A stretch of 64,000 nucleotides of DNA, from contig NOWV01000081.1 in the NCBI GenBank assembly GCA_003344405.1, positions 248,001-312,000 on the forward strand. Direction: 5' to 3'. The notes under the pieces are model-generated. The model was not told where the DNA came from and searched no databases. It saw nothing but the letters and a program-made list of their open reading frames with translations. A program made the position numbers and the translations under genes. This stretch comes from Trichoplax sp. H2 (Eukaryota; Placozoa; Uniplacotomia; Trichoplacea). Shown here in pieces: positions 31,701-42,641 of the stretch (within the stretch, counting starts at the first letter, position 1; each line of letters opens with the position of its first letter).

Positions 31701-34700
31701 TCAGGCTAACCTCTCATTAGGATTCTTAGATACCCTATCGGGAACGCTTTTAGACGATCTTTTAATACTAAGAACCTTTTAGTAAACATAAAAAAGTCCA
31801 CCCAAAGTATCAGAATATAATGTAAACAATATATATCGTTAGAAATGCTTGCCAACCGTCAAATTAAACTTTCTGTTATTTTCAAACGCTTTTAGAATCA
31901 TAGAAGCACGATTATCACATTCTCGCTGATAATTGATCAAATTAAAGAAATGTTCAGCAACGCTAACCAACCTCTAATTTTAATACAAATTGCTATTAGA
32001 ATTCTATGTAAAAACCTGAATTGCCTGAATAATTGGTATCATGTTACCAAGACCTAAACGACATAAGAATTGAATAAACATGAATACAATAAACTACGCG
32101 TATAGCATATATTAGCATCTTCATTGTCAAATTAAGAATTGGTATGTACACAGTAATACCATAATATGTTTCCACAAGAGGCTGGTATTTCTCAATTATT
32201 TTCGCAATCAATTCGTATAGTTTCATTAGCATATCGGCATATATCATCTTTTCTCGTTGATCTAGAAAATAGTTTTGGCATCATTTAGTCGTTATAGACT
32301 TTCTTTATTGAGTACTGAAAGGAATCAAAGAGCATACCATTCGTAACAGTAGAAGCCAGACCTTCTATATGTTGTTTATAGTTATCTGATATCTAAACAT
32401 AAATAGCACAGCAGACATAAATCTGACTACCACAAATACTTCTACGTTTCACCGAGATATGACTTAGATAGATTACATATTAATATCTTCAATTAACTAC
32501 CTGCGATTTCAAATACTGGGATATCTTTCTCTTTCCCTTCTCTTTCATACCCAATAACGGAAAAATTTTAAGAAACCTGTATCAAATATGCACACATTCA
32601 AATTTAAGCAAATAATATATGAATTTCTTTTCATTAATACAGAAGCAATTTAGTTTACCTTTCCACTTCCACGGTGTTGTTAGAAGAGACCGCGGTATCG
32701 AATTTCTCATTGACAATACCTTTTAAATGCTCTTCCGCTTCACGAAGGAGATGAAATGCACCACCAACACTGCCCTCTGCATTATTATGATGTATCAAGA
32801 TTATAGGATACAGAATTTATAGAACTCTTCTTCAATTCAGGCATTAATAAAACGATATTTAATCGTATACCTTCAGCACTGTCAACGGTTGTAGCTTTGA
32901 CAAGATTCTCATCGAGACTCAGATATCGGTTAATATGGGCAGCAGCCTTATAGAGTTTAAAGTTTAATTACAAATATCTTTCTATTTCACTTAAATTTTA
33001 TTCCGTTGTACGTGTACATTAGAATTGACAACATAAGAAATAGGCAACTTTTACTAAACCTGCTCATAGTCTTCTATCTTTAGTGCATTCTGTACGCCAT
33101 CAACACAGTTCTAGTTAAATTACATAAATGTTTACTTTAAATATTTATCCCAATACATTCAATAGTAGTTAATCGACGATTTATATAGTTAAGCTGTGTG
33201 CCATAGTTAATTCGCATCATGCACATTATAGCGTTGATAGCAAAATCTGATAATAATAAATTTTACGATTAAACATACCTTTAAATCTAAAACATCATCG
33301 ACTCTTTTCATGGCCGAGTTTACACGATTCTGCAAAGAAATATAGCATACATTATGCTGAATTCCTTTTTCTGACTTAATCGCTATTTTAAGCATTTCAC
33401 TTTACTCGTATATAGCCATTTATAGGATTTTAAATGTATATTTGTAAAATTGTTGCAATACCCAAGTACTCTATTTTTGAAATTTATACAAATTGTACCA
33501 GATAGCATTGTAATGTACGTAGTATTTAACTCTTAGTCATACTTCACATTATATTGTCTTAGAATAAGTACGTACTTATATAACAACACTGTACGTAATA
33601 AACTCACTAGAAATTGACCGGTAAATAATTCAGAAATTAAAATATACATACGCGTATATACTGTCCGGTAAGCCTACGATCATAAAATTACTCTTACTTT
33701 AACATTTTTCTTAACTTTTTATGTAATTCTTCTGTTTGATGAAAAATAAAACAAACCTTAGCTAAGTCCAATTTTCGCACTTTACTACTAACATTTTCAG
33801 CCAAGTCACAAGTATGCTTAATCAAACCATCCAATTTTACCGTATCCTTAATCAAGTAGTCAACCTTAGGCCTACAATATATTAAAATTAACAGTAAGGC
33901 CTCAGAGATCATTTGTACGTGCTCTTTACAATACCTTAGCTATGCTATATAACTATCGCCATGTAAGCTTTACGCCACTAGTGACTGAAAGAATAATTTA
34001 TATATAATTTTATGATCAAACTGACACAACATCTTGTAGCAATGTCAGCTTTCGTGAAACTTCTGCTTGACTTTCCAGGCAACTGTCCAACTGTTGGTTG
34101 AGTTGTTGCTATTTCATTTGACATAGCATTAGAAAGATTGATAGATCAGTAAGAATACGATCCATTGATATAAGAGAGCAATCGAGTATCATTTCAATTA
34201 ATTCAGTTCACCATTATTGAAATAGAAAATAGTAATGACTGTACTACTAAGTATCAAAATTAGTATATCAAGTTAATAATTATCATAACAGTTATATTTC
34301 TTATATAATTGAGATTAATTTTACTTCATTTTAGCATCCGCTTACGACATCATTAAAGCATACTCGTGCTGTACAAGCCAAGGTATATGAACTATAGTAT
34401 AGAACGAGTGCTAAAATGGATTTTTAATTCATACGTATCCACAATAAATTCTTTTACCAAATAAATACTAATTCCATGCAACATAGGCTTTAGTAACAAT
34501 TGATATTTTCTTCAGTAATATATACGTATCTACTTATTCTACAATATTTCTTTATAAAATGATGTAACATCGTGTGGAATGAATTAAGTTAGCTATTGGT
34601 ATAATATTACGCTGTTATGGCAGATATCCTCATCTTACTGTAAAAACAGTATGCGTTTTTGATATGAATGAATAATACTATTTCTGTATAGAGCTATAAC

Positions 34701-35585
34701 ACTAATATTAAAATGATATTGTATCATTTCTCCTGGCGACATGACTGCAACGCTTATTTATCAACTCCATCACCGTATGAGTGTGTTCTTTATGTCGTAA
34801 AAATATTCCAACATACTCTATCAGCTGGTCTATAATTCAATCTAAAGCATCTCTATAGAAAGTGCAGTGCCATTTATAGTACTGTAGTAGGAAAATTATC
34901 ATATCATTTCATGATTTGTATTGTAACATTTCGGTATTTATTTTATAGAACCTTAAATTATACCGTCACGAAAAAATGAAATACTATACAGTCTTGATAT
35001 CAGTCGATAACTGTATTAAATATGCTCAAGTAATTGTCACGACATCACAATTTTCCAAGGTATAGTCGTATTGATAAAATAAGGTTAATGAACAGACGAC
35101 AAACCGATTATATACATATACGTATACAGTATATGACATATCTATTACTATAGCCATTCATATGACATAATAATCATAACAAATTTAAAGCAGTAAAATA
35201 CCCATCGGACTGTACATTTATAAGAATTGATGTAGTACCATTCTTCAATACTAAACTGTAAAATGCATGTCCATTGCAGAGCTCTCTTCGGATACATTAA
35301 GACTGGAATAACTACGATGTACAGTATGTGCATAATACATTGAGAAGCATAAACCCATTCTCATCACAAGAATTTATACATATACGATGGCAACTACGGT
35401 ACAGCCATTTTTAACTAGTACTTAAAGACATGATTACAAATGTGTATATTCTAGTGTTCTACTCTATTGAGAGTATTTCATACATAAAGTTCTTCTTATG
35501 CAATTTCATCTACCTCTTTTAGCTCCAGTTCATTGACAGCTCTTTGAATATCTTCTACAGCTGTTAAAAGATCCACAGAAGACAT
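28719..35585 (-). CDS. COG4: Conserved oligomeric Golgi complex subunit 4, 29 exons, about 754 aa
   Basis: Exons, 5' to 3' on the - strand: 35585-35514, 34108-34026, 33871-33757, 33329-33279, 33110-33060, 32946-32871, 32776-32659, 32576-32501, 32392-32338, 32261-32152, 31973-31870, 31767-31711, 31597-31501, 31419-31386, 31343-31258, 31087-31028, 30949-30855, 30765-30709, 30611-30543, 30455-30374, 30297-30235, 30155-30099, 30006-29953, 29838-29746, 29645-29562, 29465-29364, 29224-29096, 28963-28872, 28761-28719. They sum to 2,265 nt in frame, close to the usual COG4 length (about 785 aa). Diagnostic stretches: [71 protein letters not shown]. The C-terminus [12 protein letters not shown] comes from a separate last exon. 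COG4 is a lobe A subunit of the COG tether that acts in retrograde vesicle docking at the Golgi. Some middle borders (exons 14-20) are set by phase and weak similarity and may shift by a few bases. Confidence 0.93.
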
Positions 35586-35631
35586 GTTGTCCTCCACCGA
35601 ACTCAATATAGTAAGCTACAGTAGTAGTTTA

Positions 35632-35646
35632 GTTGGACTGTCCAAC
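35632..35646. repeat. Short perfect palindrome near the COG4 start
   Basis: GTTGGAC-T-GTCCAAC: 7-bp arms around one base, 47 nt upstream of the COG4 ATG. It could be a dimeric factor site in the promoter or 5' UTR. Confidence 0.45.
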
Positions 35647-35649
35647 CAT

Positions 35650-35760
35650 AGTACAGTACTAAATGAAGTCTACAGTACCATACTAACTGTACCGTACTGT
35701 ACTGTAGCAGATCCGGTGTACTGTACTGTAGGTGTACAGTACAGTAGTCCTACCACGGTC
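35650..35760. repeat. GTAC-palindrome cluster 1
   Basis: Dense overlapping copies of TACAGTAC / GTACTGTA, including CCGTACTGTACTGTAGC and GTGTACAGTACAGTAG. Because the words are self-complementary, the cluster can fold on either strand. Confidence 0.6.
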
Positions 35761-36025
35761 TTCACCGTCAGCAGTGTGTAACAGCAGGTAATCAGGTTAT
35801 GATGACATCATTTTTGCCAGAGTGTCAAACTTTACTCAATACGGGCAATAATGATTTATAGTGTTTAATCATACAGGAGGCAGTGCTATCGTAAGCAAAA
35901 CTAATGTCACTAGTGTCGTATTTTGATCGCACCTAACTTGAATCGCACTGTAACCTGCTTTGCAAGCCCCAACCCCCCCCACCACTATCAAGTTCAAACT
36001 ACTGTCGTCATCATCGTATTTTCTG

Positions 36026-36161
36026 GTAGTAAATACTGTCCAAATAGAAATTCTCATGTTAGGAAATCCAATGATTGTAAAATTGAACTGCAGTAGTTCC
36101 AGCTCAATGCATCGTTGGAATTTGGATGCATTTGAACTGGAACTACATGACAGTTTACTAC
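36026..36161. repeat. Imperfect inverted repeat, about 136 nt
   Basis: Inner arms AGTTCCAGCTCAATGCATC (36095-36113) and GATGCATTTGAACTGGAACT (36125-36144) are complementary with one mismatch and one bulge. Outer arms GTAGTAAATACTGTC (36026-36040) and GACAGTTTACTAC (36149-36161) are complementary apart from a 2-nt bulge. It is an interrupted foldback between two divergent genes. No transposon ends or target duplications were recognised. Confidence 0.5.
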
Positions 36162-36176
36162 AGTTCGTGACTTGGA

Positions 36177-36209
36177 AGAGAAAAACTCTTTTTAGAGAAG
36201 TTTTTCTCT
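36177..36209. repeat. Perfect 11-bp-arm hairpin
   Basis: AGAGAAAAACT (36177-36187) and AGTTTTTCTCT (36199-36209) around an 11-nt loop, close to the larger foldback upstream of PARD6. Confidence 0.55.
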
Positions 36210-36254
36210 TAGAAGTCCCCGCGCCCTGACCATTGACGGAATCGACGGTATGAA

Positions 36255-36425
36255 TATTACAGTACAGTACTGTACGTAAATTGAAATTCTTTTCTTTTTC
36301 TTCTTGTTGTAAAATTGTCAATACGATAGTCAGTAGTGCAGTGTACAGTGTACAGTACAACCGTCCACTGTCTGTACTGTAGGGGACTGTACACTGTACA
36401 GTACTGTACGTGTCAACGTCTGCCG
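36255..36425. repeat. GTAC-palindrome cluster 2
   Basis: Repeated ACAGTACAGTACTGTACGT, TGTACAGTGTACAGTACA and TGTACACTGTACAGTACTGT words lie 0.5-0.7 kb upstream of the PARD6 start. Same motif family as the clusters at 35.65, 41.2-42.15 and 44.8 kb. Confidence 0.6.
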
Positions 36426-36925
36426 TCCTACTAATACAGTACGGAGAAACGGGGCTGTAACGGTACCAAGACAGAACGATTCTTCATTCTTGGTCTTTAC
36501 TCTTTTAGTATCAACGTGACGTTCCAAGTGATCTAGTAACAAGTGTATGTGAGTCACTAGCGACAGTGTTCTATTGTATGTTTGCTAATATTACTTGGGT
36601 CAATTCGGCCAATATCGTCATTGCCAACGCCATTTTTAAGGAGGATTATCCATTTCAGTTTTTACTCCAATCGAAAGAGCATAACTTCTTGATACAGAAT
36701 AAGACCAATATCTACTTTTGATGACAACGCACTCATTTTAGTGTAGGTGTAGTGTTGTACCAATTTATTGGATGATACTGTACACAGTGGACAGTAGACA
36801 GTAGACTATACCGCAAGTAGAAGAAGGAATTCGGGCTGCCTGTATGGAGTTATTGATTCAGAATTTATTATAATACTAAGTTGGAACAACGCAGTGAGTG
36901 ACGGTAATCTCGACTTGAAGACAGA

Positions 36926-39900
36926 ATGCCTCGAGCCACGACAGCAAACGAATCTACTTTAGTAGAAATTAAAAGTAAAGTAGGTCCAGCCTATTGATAA
37001 TGATAAGTCATTCCAAGCTCATTAACTCACCAGCCTTGATGATGCGAAATATTGTGTCAACTGATTTCTCTACTTGAGTACAAGCATGAACGATTAGCTT
37101 TCTCTTATTGTTAATGGTGAACTTTATTCTAGACCAATTATGTGCTACTGGTAGTAAAATTGCATCAATTATATATTCTAAATTTGTACCGTTATTTAAT
37201 GTAGTGAAGTACTAGTCAATTCAGTGCTGAATAAATCAAAAGCGTCGTGTATGTAAAAAAAGTCGATACCGTTGAAACTTTCAAACCATTATACTGTACG
37301 ATTCGTAAAGTAATTATTACGCAGCCTGCCTAATCATTAAAACGCAATAGAGTATATAAAGTAATACTCTACCTTCCAAGTTAATAGATTTGATATGTAC
37401 AGTACAGTATAGTACATTTTAGCGTGCTATAGATAATCATTCCCTATCAATTTGATTGTAATGACATAGAATTTTGTCAAACCTGTCTGTGTGTGGCCAG
37501 TATTAAAACAAACAAAACAAAACGATGTTATTAGACAATCATGGACTACACCCATACTGATTTTAGTTGTCCTTTTTTATTTGCATCATTTTAGTTCGAT
37601 GCGGAATTCCGCCGGTTTTCTTTCGATAAAAAGCAAATTACCTCCTTCGATGATTTTTTCGACTTGATAATGCGTATGCATAGACTACGAGAAAATGATT
37701 ACATTTTAGCCTACACCGATCCTGTTCATGGAGACTTTCTACCAATCAATAACAACGAAAATTTCGCTAGAGCGGTTTCCACTGCAAAACCTCTGCTACG
37801 CCTATGTGTGCAAAGAAAAGGTATGACCAAAATTACCAGAGACGTACTTTATCGTGCTTAATGACAATCACTAATTTATATTATGATGGCTCAATACAAT
37901 ATAAGCGCGTACAATATTATGCTCGTGTATGTCGATCCTATATTAGCTTTCTAAGTTCTACTTAATAAGAGATACTTCATTCCGGCTATTAGTCTAGTTT
38001 ATTTATTTATTTATTCAACGGTCTTAACGTATACGAATGACTTAACTAAATTCGCGTCAATAGTGTCATCAAACTGAATTTTCAACTTTTGTATTGTTAA
38101 AATCCTTAGGGGATCAGATAAGAATCTTTGACTCTCATAATAAAGGAAACAAGAAATCTAAACTTAATTCATTACAGATTAGTTTACCATCAGATTTTAG
38201 AAAAGTATCTTCAATTGTTGATGCTGATGTTCTTCCGGTAACGCAGCGCCGTGTTAAATTGGTTAGAGGTAACAGTAGCAAACCGTTAGGATTTTATATT
38301 CGTGACGGTATTAGCATCAGAGTAACTTCAAATGGCATCGAGAAAGTTCCTGGAATATTCATATCACGTCTTATATCTGGAGGACTGGCGGCTAGCACCG
38401 GACTACTTGCCGTTAATGATGAAGTGTTAGAAGTCAACGGTATTGAGGTCGCTGGCAAAGTAAGCGAGATACAGTTGTTTCTAAGTGTAATTTTAAATTA
38501 TAATTTATGACACGATAAAATAAATGTATCGCCGAGGTTGTGAACTTAGGATTAGAAATGTCATGAATTCCCAGATTTACCTGAAGTAATCTTGATAACG
38601 AAAATCTAGATTACCATACTTTAACTGTGTTAAAAATCTTTAGCTGAAACTACCATTCTCAACTACTGTATAAATACTGCGCAATAAGTTATGATCATTC
38701 TATATGAAAATTTCGAGAAAATCTAATTCTATTGTTTTTACTAATAGTGCAATAAGCCTCAATACAAATGTCAGTAATATCGTGTTAATATTACTGTACA
38801 ATCTATCTCTGTTTAATCTGAACTATGCAAATTTACCGAAATCTGTCATATTGCAGAGCTCAGTTGGTTTATTAGTAATGATGATAAAGTAATTTGAGTA
38901 TAGGATGTGTACCAGTATATTTAAGTCAAAGTTAATATAGGTATGAGTCTTTCATGTATACCAATACTACTGTATGTACTTACACTACTCTATGCGTCCG
39001 TGATATTATTCCCCTAACCATAAGCGATAAATTTGTTATGTTCTAATTGCTTATACAAGTCACATTTTCATAATTGTATATTCACAGAAAAGTATCGCAA
39101 AATCAGTACTTACACCTCTGAACCTTTCTCAGCCCCTCTAATCTTGCAAATTATCACTAGTATGCTACGATAAAGTACCCTAGCAGATTAAATTAGTAAA
39201 ATTTGGGGAATGATTTATAGATAATTACTTTTCGATCTGATTACGGCTGAATTTCACAGGGAAACTAAGCTGTATCGCCCTTTGTTTATAAACGATTTTC
39301 ATTTAATAATTATACTTTGTAGACTTAGTACATTATTATTATTATTATTATTATTGTAAATTAATGCTACAATAATAGATACATTCACATCCAAATTACG
39401 TATTATACAGTATGTAGTAGCTGTATATGATCGTTTAGAGGTTATTAAATGATGAGTTATACGTTTATCGTATGTTTCTGCAGACACTAGATCAAGTAAC
39501 TGATATGATGGTAGCCAACAGCCAAAACCTAATTATTACTGTAAGACCAGCAAACCAAGAAGTTGGAATAGCATTGCCGCAAGAGGAGCCGAATTATGGT
39601 TCAGTGCCAACATCTTCGAGATCTTCGGCACGATATTCTTCTACCCCCAGCATACAGCAGTCCATCGAAAACTTATCAATAGAAAATAACGGTACCTCTC
39701 AGGAAGCAGCTAACGCCAACATTAATGAAGATCTAGACAGAAATTTACCTCAACAGGACGAGAATATACCAGCCTATGAAAACTATCAATCGCCATCAGA
39801 GAACTATAATCACCAAAGTGACGATGTTCTACCAGAACGCAACGACAGTGACCAGTTGCAAGATCAAACTAATCACGTATCACAACATGATGATATGAAT

Positions 39901-40122
39901 CCCAATAACTATGATAGTCCCTATGAATCATCTATACCAAACAACATTGAGCACAATAATCGCTACGAAGATGAAGAATCAGCAGAAAATTATTATGATG
40001 TCCAGGATAACGAAGAAAATGATCCTCACGAACAGCTACCTACTCAGAACCATCCTTCGCAGGCTACTGAACCGAATGATGATCATATTGACTCTGATGA
40101 CTATAGTGGTGATGAAGTATAA
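36926..40122 (+). CDS. PARD6: Partitioning-defective protein 6 (PAR6), 4 exons, about 422 aa
   Basis: Exons 36926-36979, 37595-37820, 38110-38459, 39484-40122 join in phase (1,269 nt). Domains: PB1 (about 12-93, starting [16 protein letters not shown], with OPCA-type residues around [12 protein letters not shown]) for binding atypical PKC; semi-[24 protein letters not shown] (117-136) for Cdc42-GTP; PDZ (about 142-235) with [30 protein letters not shown] and, across the last splice, [16 protein letters not shown]6 is the scaffold of the PAR3-PAR6-aPKC cortical polarity complex. The roughly 180-residue tail is Asp/Glu/Asn/Gln/Tyr-rich and low in complexity, so the protein is longer than the vertebrate family (about 345-375 aa). 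The tail frame is open to the TAA at 40120-40122. The start MPRATTAN sits in a 54-nt first exon. Confidence 0.95.
39332..39355. repeat. (ATT)8 microsatellite in PARD6 intron 3
   Basis: A perfect ATT trinucleotide run of 24 nt between exons 3 and 4. Confidence 0.9.
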
Positions 40123-41796
40123 GTGAATTGTATAACTGCAGCCGCTATTTACTGTACTGCGAAGATGTTTGAAATAATGAAAGTAAATTCGATAATTGGC
40201 TATCGCAATGCATAGGCCTGTTGCATTATTAATTAATTATCGACCTATTTTTAACAACCTGATGTAATGATTTAATATATGCGATTTCGGTCAAAATTTT
40301 GATTCTTACTTAACTAGATGAAAATTATGGTTTACTTAAAAAATTTTTGATATTCTACTAGCCAAATCCTGGAGATGTATTATTCATTAGATATGATAAT
40401 GACGAATGTTGTCACAGTAGTTATAAAATCCGCTGTGAATACGCGTGCTTGCTTGGTAGAATATCAAATACTTCTATGTTATTTATGCTCTCCCATTTCA
40501 TTATAATTAGAGTAGCATTTGGTATAAAATTCTAGTTTTACGTTTGGCAGATTTTATTGACTAATCATAATTTTCTTTCGGTGCTATATTATTTACGGAA
40601 TACTGGTATTTGAATGAGATAGTTCTCCACAGTATATAATATTTGAAAGACTACTGATCAGTTTGGTACAATTTTTACTTAAGGTTGTGGGCAGCGTTGT
40701 CTGCTTCTTCCTAAGGTACGGTGTAGCAATCTGTTTGTGATTTCATGCTATTGCCATTTAAATTCTCAGCACGTTGCAGAACCATTATTAGAATGCTGAT
40801 ATTATGACTCTGTAAATTTTTGACCTCTAATTTTGTTGCATATTTAGGCTCAACTTCTTTTCTGTCATAATTTTTTTTAACCAATTCAGTATGACAATAA
40901 TCTATGAATTATTACTACTGCGACCTATGAATTGAATATGTTTCTTAATGTAGCATGACCTACTCCCCAAGGAATGTTATGTAGTGCTGTGATGTACTAG
41001 CGGACCTGGCATAACTACCTGATCGGTTCTAGAACATATCTTTTTAAATCGAAAATAAAGTTTTCACGACATTTATTGTTTTAATTTTAATTTTAAATAT
41101 TGATTACATAACTGGTAAGAAATGAATATGAAATAAAGGAACGGTAATAATCATCGTTGCAATTTTTGAATTAAACTTTCTCACATTTTATAGCGACTGA
41201 GAAAGCGACTTGTGGACAACTGTAATGCGAAGTTCGCCATGCGTACAGTACCATAGTAGCATGTACCTGTACAGCTGTACGTATTTATAAAATATGGTCT
41301 ATCGATCCATTTTTGATCAACCTACAGTACAGTATAACACGGGTTATCTACTGCACTTTTTTTCATCAATGTATTATTATACAGAAGTGATGTGATGCTC
41401 GATTGCCAATGCTGTTCAGATGGCCAATTGACAGTACAGTAATCAATTAAGTAAAGCGATTCAACTGTATCAAATAATTTTCTTCTCCATTGTGTGGCTG
41501 ACAGGAAATATGGATCAATCAATACACAGTACTGTACAGTACAGCAATTACATGATTACAGCATAGGACAGTACAGTACTGTTAACTAAAGAAGAGACTG
41601 GATAACTGACAAGTGTCTCTTAATTAAAACTGTTGGTGCTAAAAATCTGCGTGGAAAAGGTACAGTTCATAGGGGCGTCAAAGCACTGGTAGTGGTAGGC
41701 ACGTCCATACTGTAGGGCTGGAGGCACGCGGGCTCGTTCTTTGTCAGTTTTTTACCGTACTGTACACTGTACACTGTACAGTCTAGTACTGTAGTC

Positions 41797-41851
41797 AGGG
41801 ACTTGTAAAAGACAAAAACTACAGTACTACAGTATTCTTTTACAAGTCCCT
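41797..41851. repeat. Perfect 16-bp-arm inverted repeat
   Basis: AGGGACTTGTAAAAGA (41797-41812) and TCTTTTACAAGTCCCT (41836-41851) are exact reverse complements around a 23-nt loop that itself holds CTACAGTACTACAG. It would form a stable stem in RNA or extruded DNA. Confidence 0.7.
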
Positions 41852-41912
41852 ACTGTACAGAACAGTAAAACTACTGTAGTCTTCTGTACAGTGCTGTACT
41901 GTACTGTACAGT

Positions 41913-42145
41913 ATTCAAAAGTTTTACAGTATACTGTACTGTAAGGGAGTGTACTGTACACTGTACAGACCATAAGGATACTGTACAGTACAGTACAGTA
42001 TTCAAAAGTTTTACAGTACTGTACTGTAAGGGAGTGTACTGTACACTGTACTGTACAGTATTCAAAAGTTTTTACAGTACTGTACTGTAAGGGAGTGTAC
42101 TGTACACTGTACAGACCATAAGGATACACTGTTCAGTACAGTACT
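41913..42145. repeat. Three-copy tandem repeat built on GTAC words
   Basis: Copies start at 41913, 42000 and 42060, each with ATTCAAAAGTTTT, then CAGTACTGTACTGTAAGGGA and GTGTACTGTACACTGTAC. Copies 1 and 3 also carry CAGACCATAAGGATAC, which the middle copy lacks, so spacing is 87 then 60 nt. Confidence 0.65.
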
Positions 42146-42416
42146 GTACTGAACACACACGCTCTCAGCGTGAAACTGTTCATAAAAAGTGAAACGTACG
42201 GTTCCTCTGCGTCGCCGTAGTAGCTGGTACGCGATTGATAGTTTTCCTACACTACACTACTGGTTCTAGCGTTACCCGCATTTCGTCAATTTCAACAGTC
42301 AAAACGGATTAGGGTGCTCGCAATTGGCACACTTTTCGCCTCTTAATCGAACGAACTGCTATCTTAGTTTTCTTAGCTTTACAACGATTCCGATATTTTG
42401 AGCTTTAAATAGAGTC

Positions 42417-42641
42417 ATGGATACTGGTGCACTCGTTGGCATTATTATAGGTTGTGTAATAGGAGCCATCCTTGTACTATATTTGTTTATCAGATGGCGT
42501 GGTACCACTATCGGTGGTTATCAAACTGGGGAAGCAAATGAAATGACTAAGACTGAAATAAAGCTTGGTATGCAACAAAGTCCTGACGCTACTGGTGCTC
42601 AGCCACCTCCAATTGATAGAAAGAAGGAGTGGTATGCCTAA
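42417..42641 (+). CDS. Syndecan-like single-pass protein lacking a visible ectodomain, 74 aa
   Basis: The ATG has a G at +4. The frame is MDTGALVGIIIGCVIGAILV, then LYLFIRWRG, and it ends in DRKKEWYA. A transmembrane helix (about 4-27) contains four glycines spaced every four residues (GxxxG repeated), as in dimerising syndecan helices. It is followed by a basic juxtamembrane step and GGYQTGE, which resembles the syndecan C1 region, then a variable stretch. The C-terminal EWYA resembles the syndecan C2 tail EFYA, a PDZ ligand for syntenin/CASK-type proteins. No signal peptide or ectodomain precedes it. An in-frame TGA at 42399-42401 closes the frame upstream, but AG dinucleotides at 42401-42402 and 42411-42412 could be splice acceptors, so this may be the last exon of a larger gene. 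Neurexin/glycophorin-C-type tails are the alternative. Confidence 0.65.
   Translation: MDTGALVGIIIGCVIGAILVLYLFIRWRGTTIGGYQTGEANEMTKTEIKLGMQQSPDATGAQPPPIDRKKEWYA

Larger units (their letters stand above)
35586..36925. promoter_or_regulatory. Divergent COG4 / PARD6 intergenic region, palindrome-rich
   Basis: 1.34 kb separate the two start codons, which point away from each other, so both promoters should lie here. The sequence is less AT-rich than average and full of GTACAGTACTGTAC-type words (about 35.65-35.76 and 36.25-36.42 kb). It also holds a 15-nt palindrome beside the COG4 start and two hairpins (listed separately). Apparent reading frames here (35869-36360 - and 35960-36229 +) overlap these inverted repeats and are judged non-coding. 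Confidence 0.6.
41222..42160. repeat. GTAC-palindrome cluster 3
   Basis: The densest stretch of the TGTACAGTACTGTACA word family in the window, with many overlapping copies (for example around 41240-41330, 41520-41580, 41755-41795 and 41880-42155). Open frames here read as repeated Tyr-Cys-Thr-Val units and are repeat translations, not genes. Confidence 0.65.
40123..42416. other. Intergenic between PARD6 and the syndecan-like gene
   Basis: The first kilobase is plain AT-rich sequence. From about 41.22 kb it becomes rich in GTAC palindromes and contains a 16-bp-arm hairpin and a short tandem array. The last 250 bp are GC-richer without obvious repeats and probably carry the promoter or 5' UTR of the 42417 gene. 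No coding gene was recognised. Confidence 0.5.

Noticed and set aside
35869-36360. 163-codon open frame on the - strand in the COG4/PARD6 intergenic region
   Set aside because: It runs through the foldback and palindrome clusters, has no domain and overlaps an opposite-strand frame created by the same inverted repeat.
41827-42129. 100-codon - strand frame with repeated Tyr-Cys-Thr-Val units
   Set aside because: It is a translation of the GTAC tandem repeat; all frames of such a repeat stay open.
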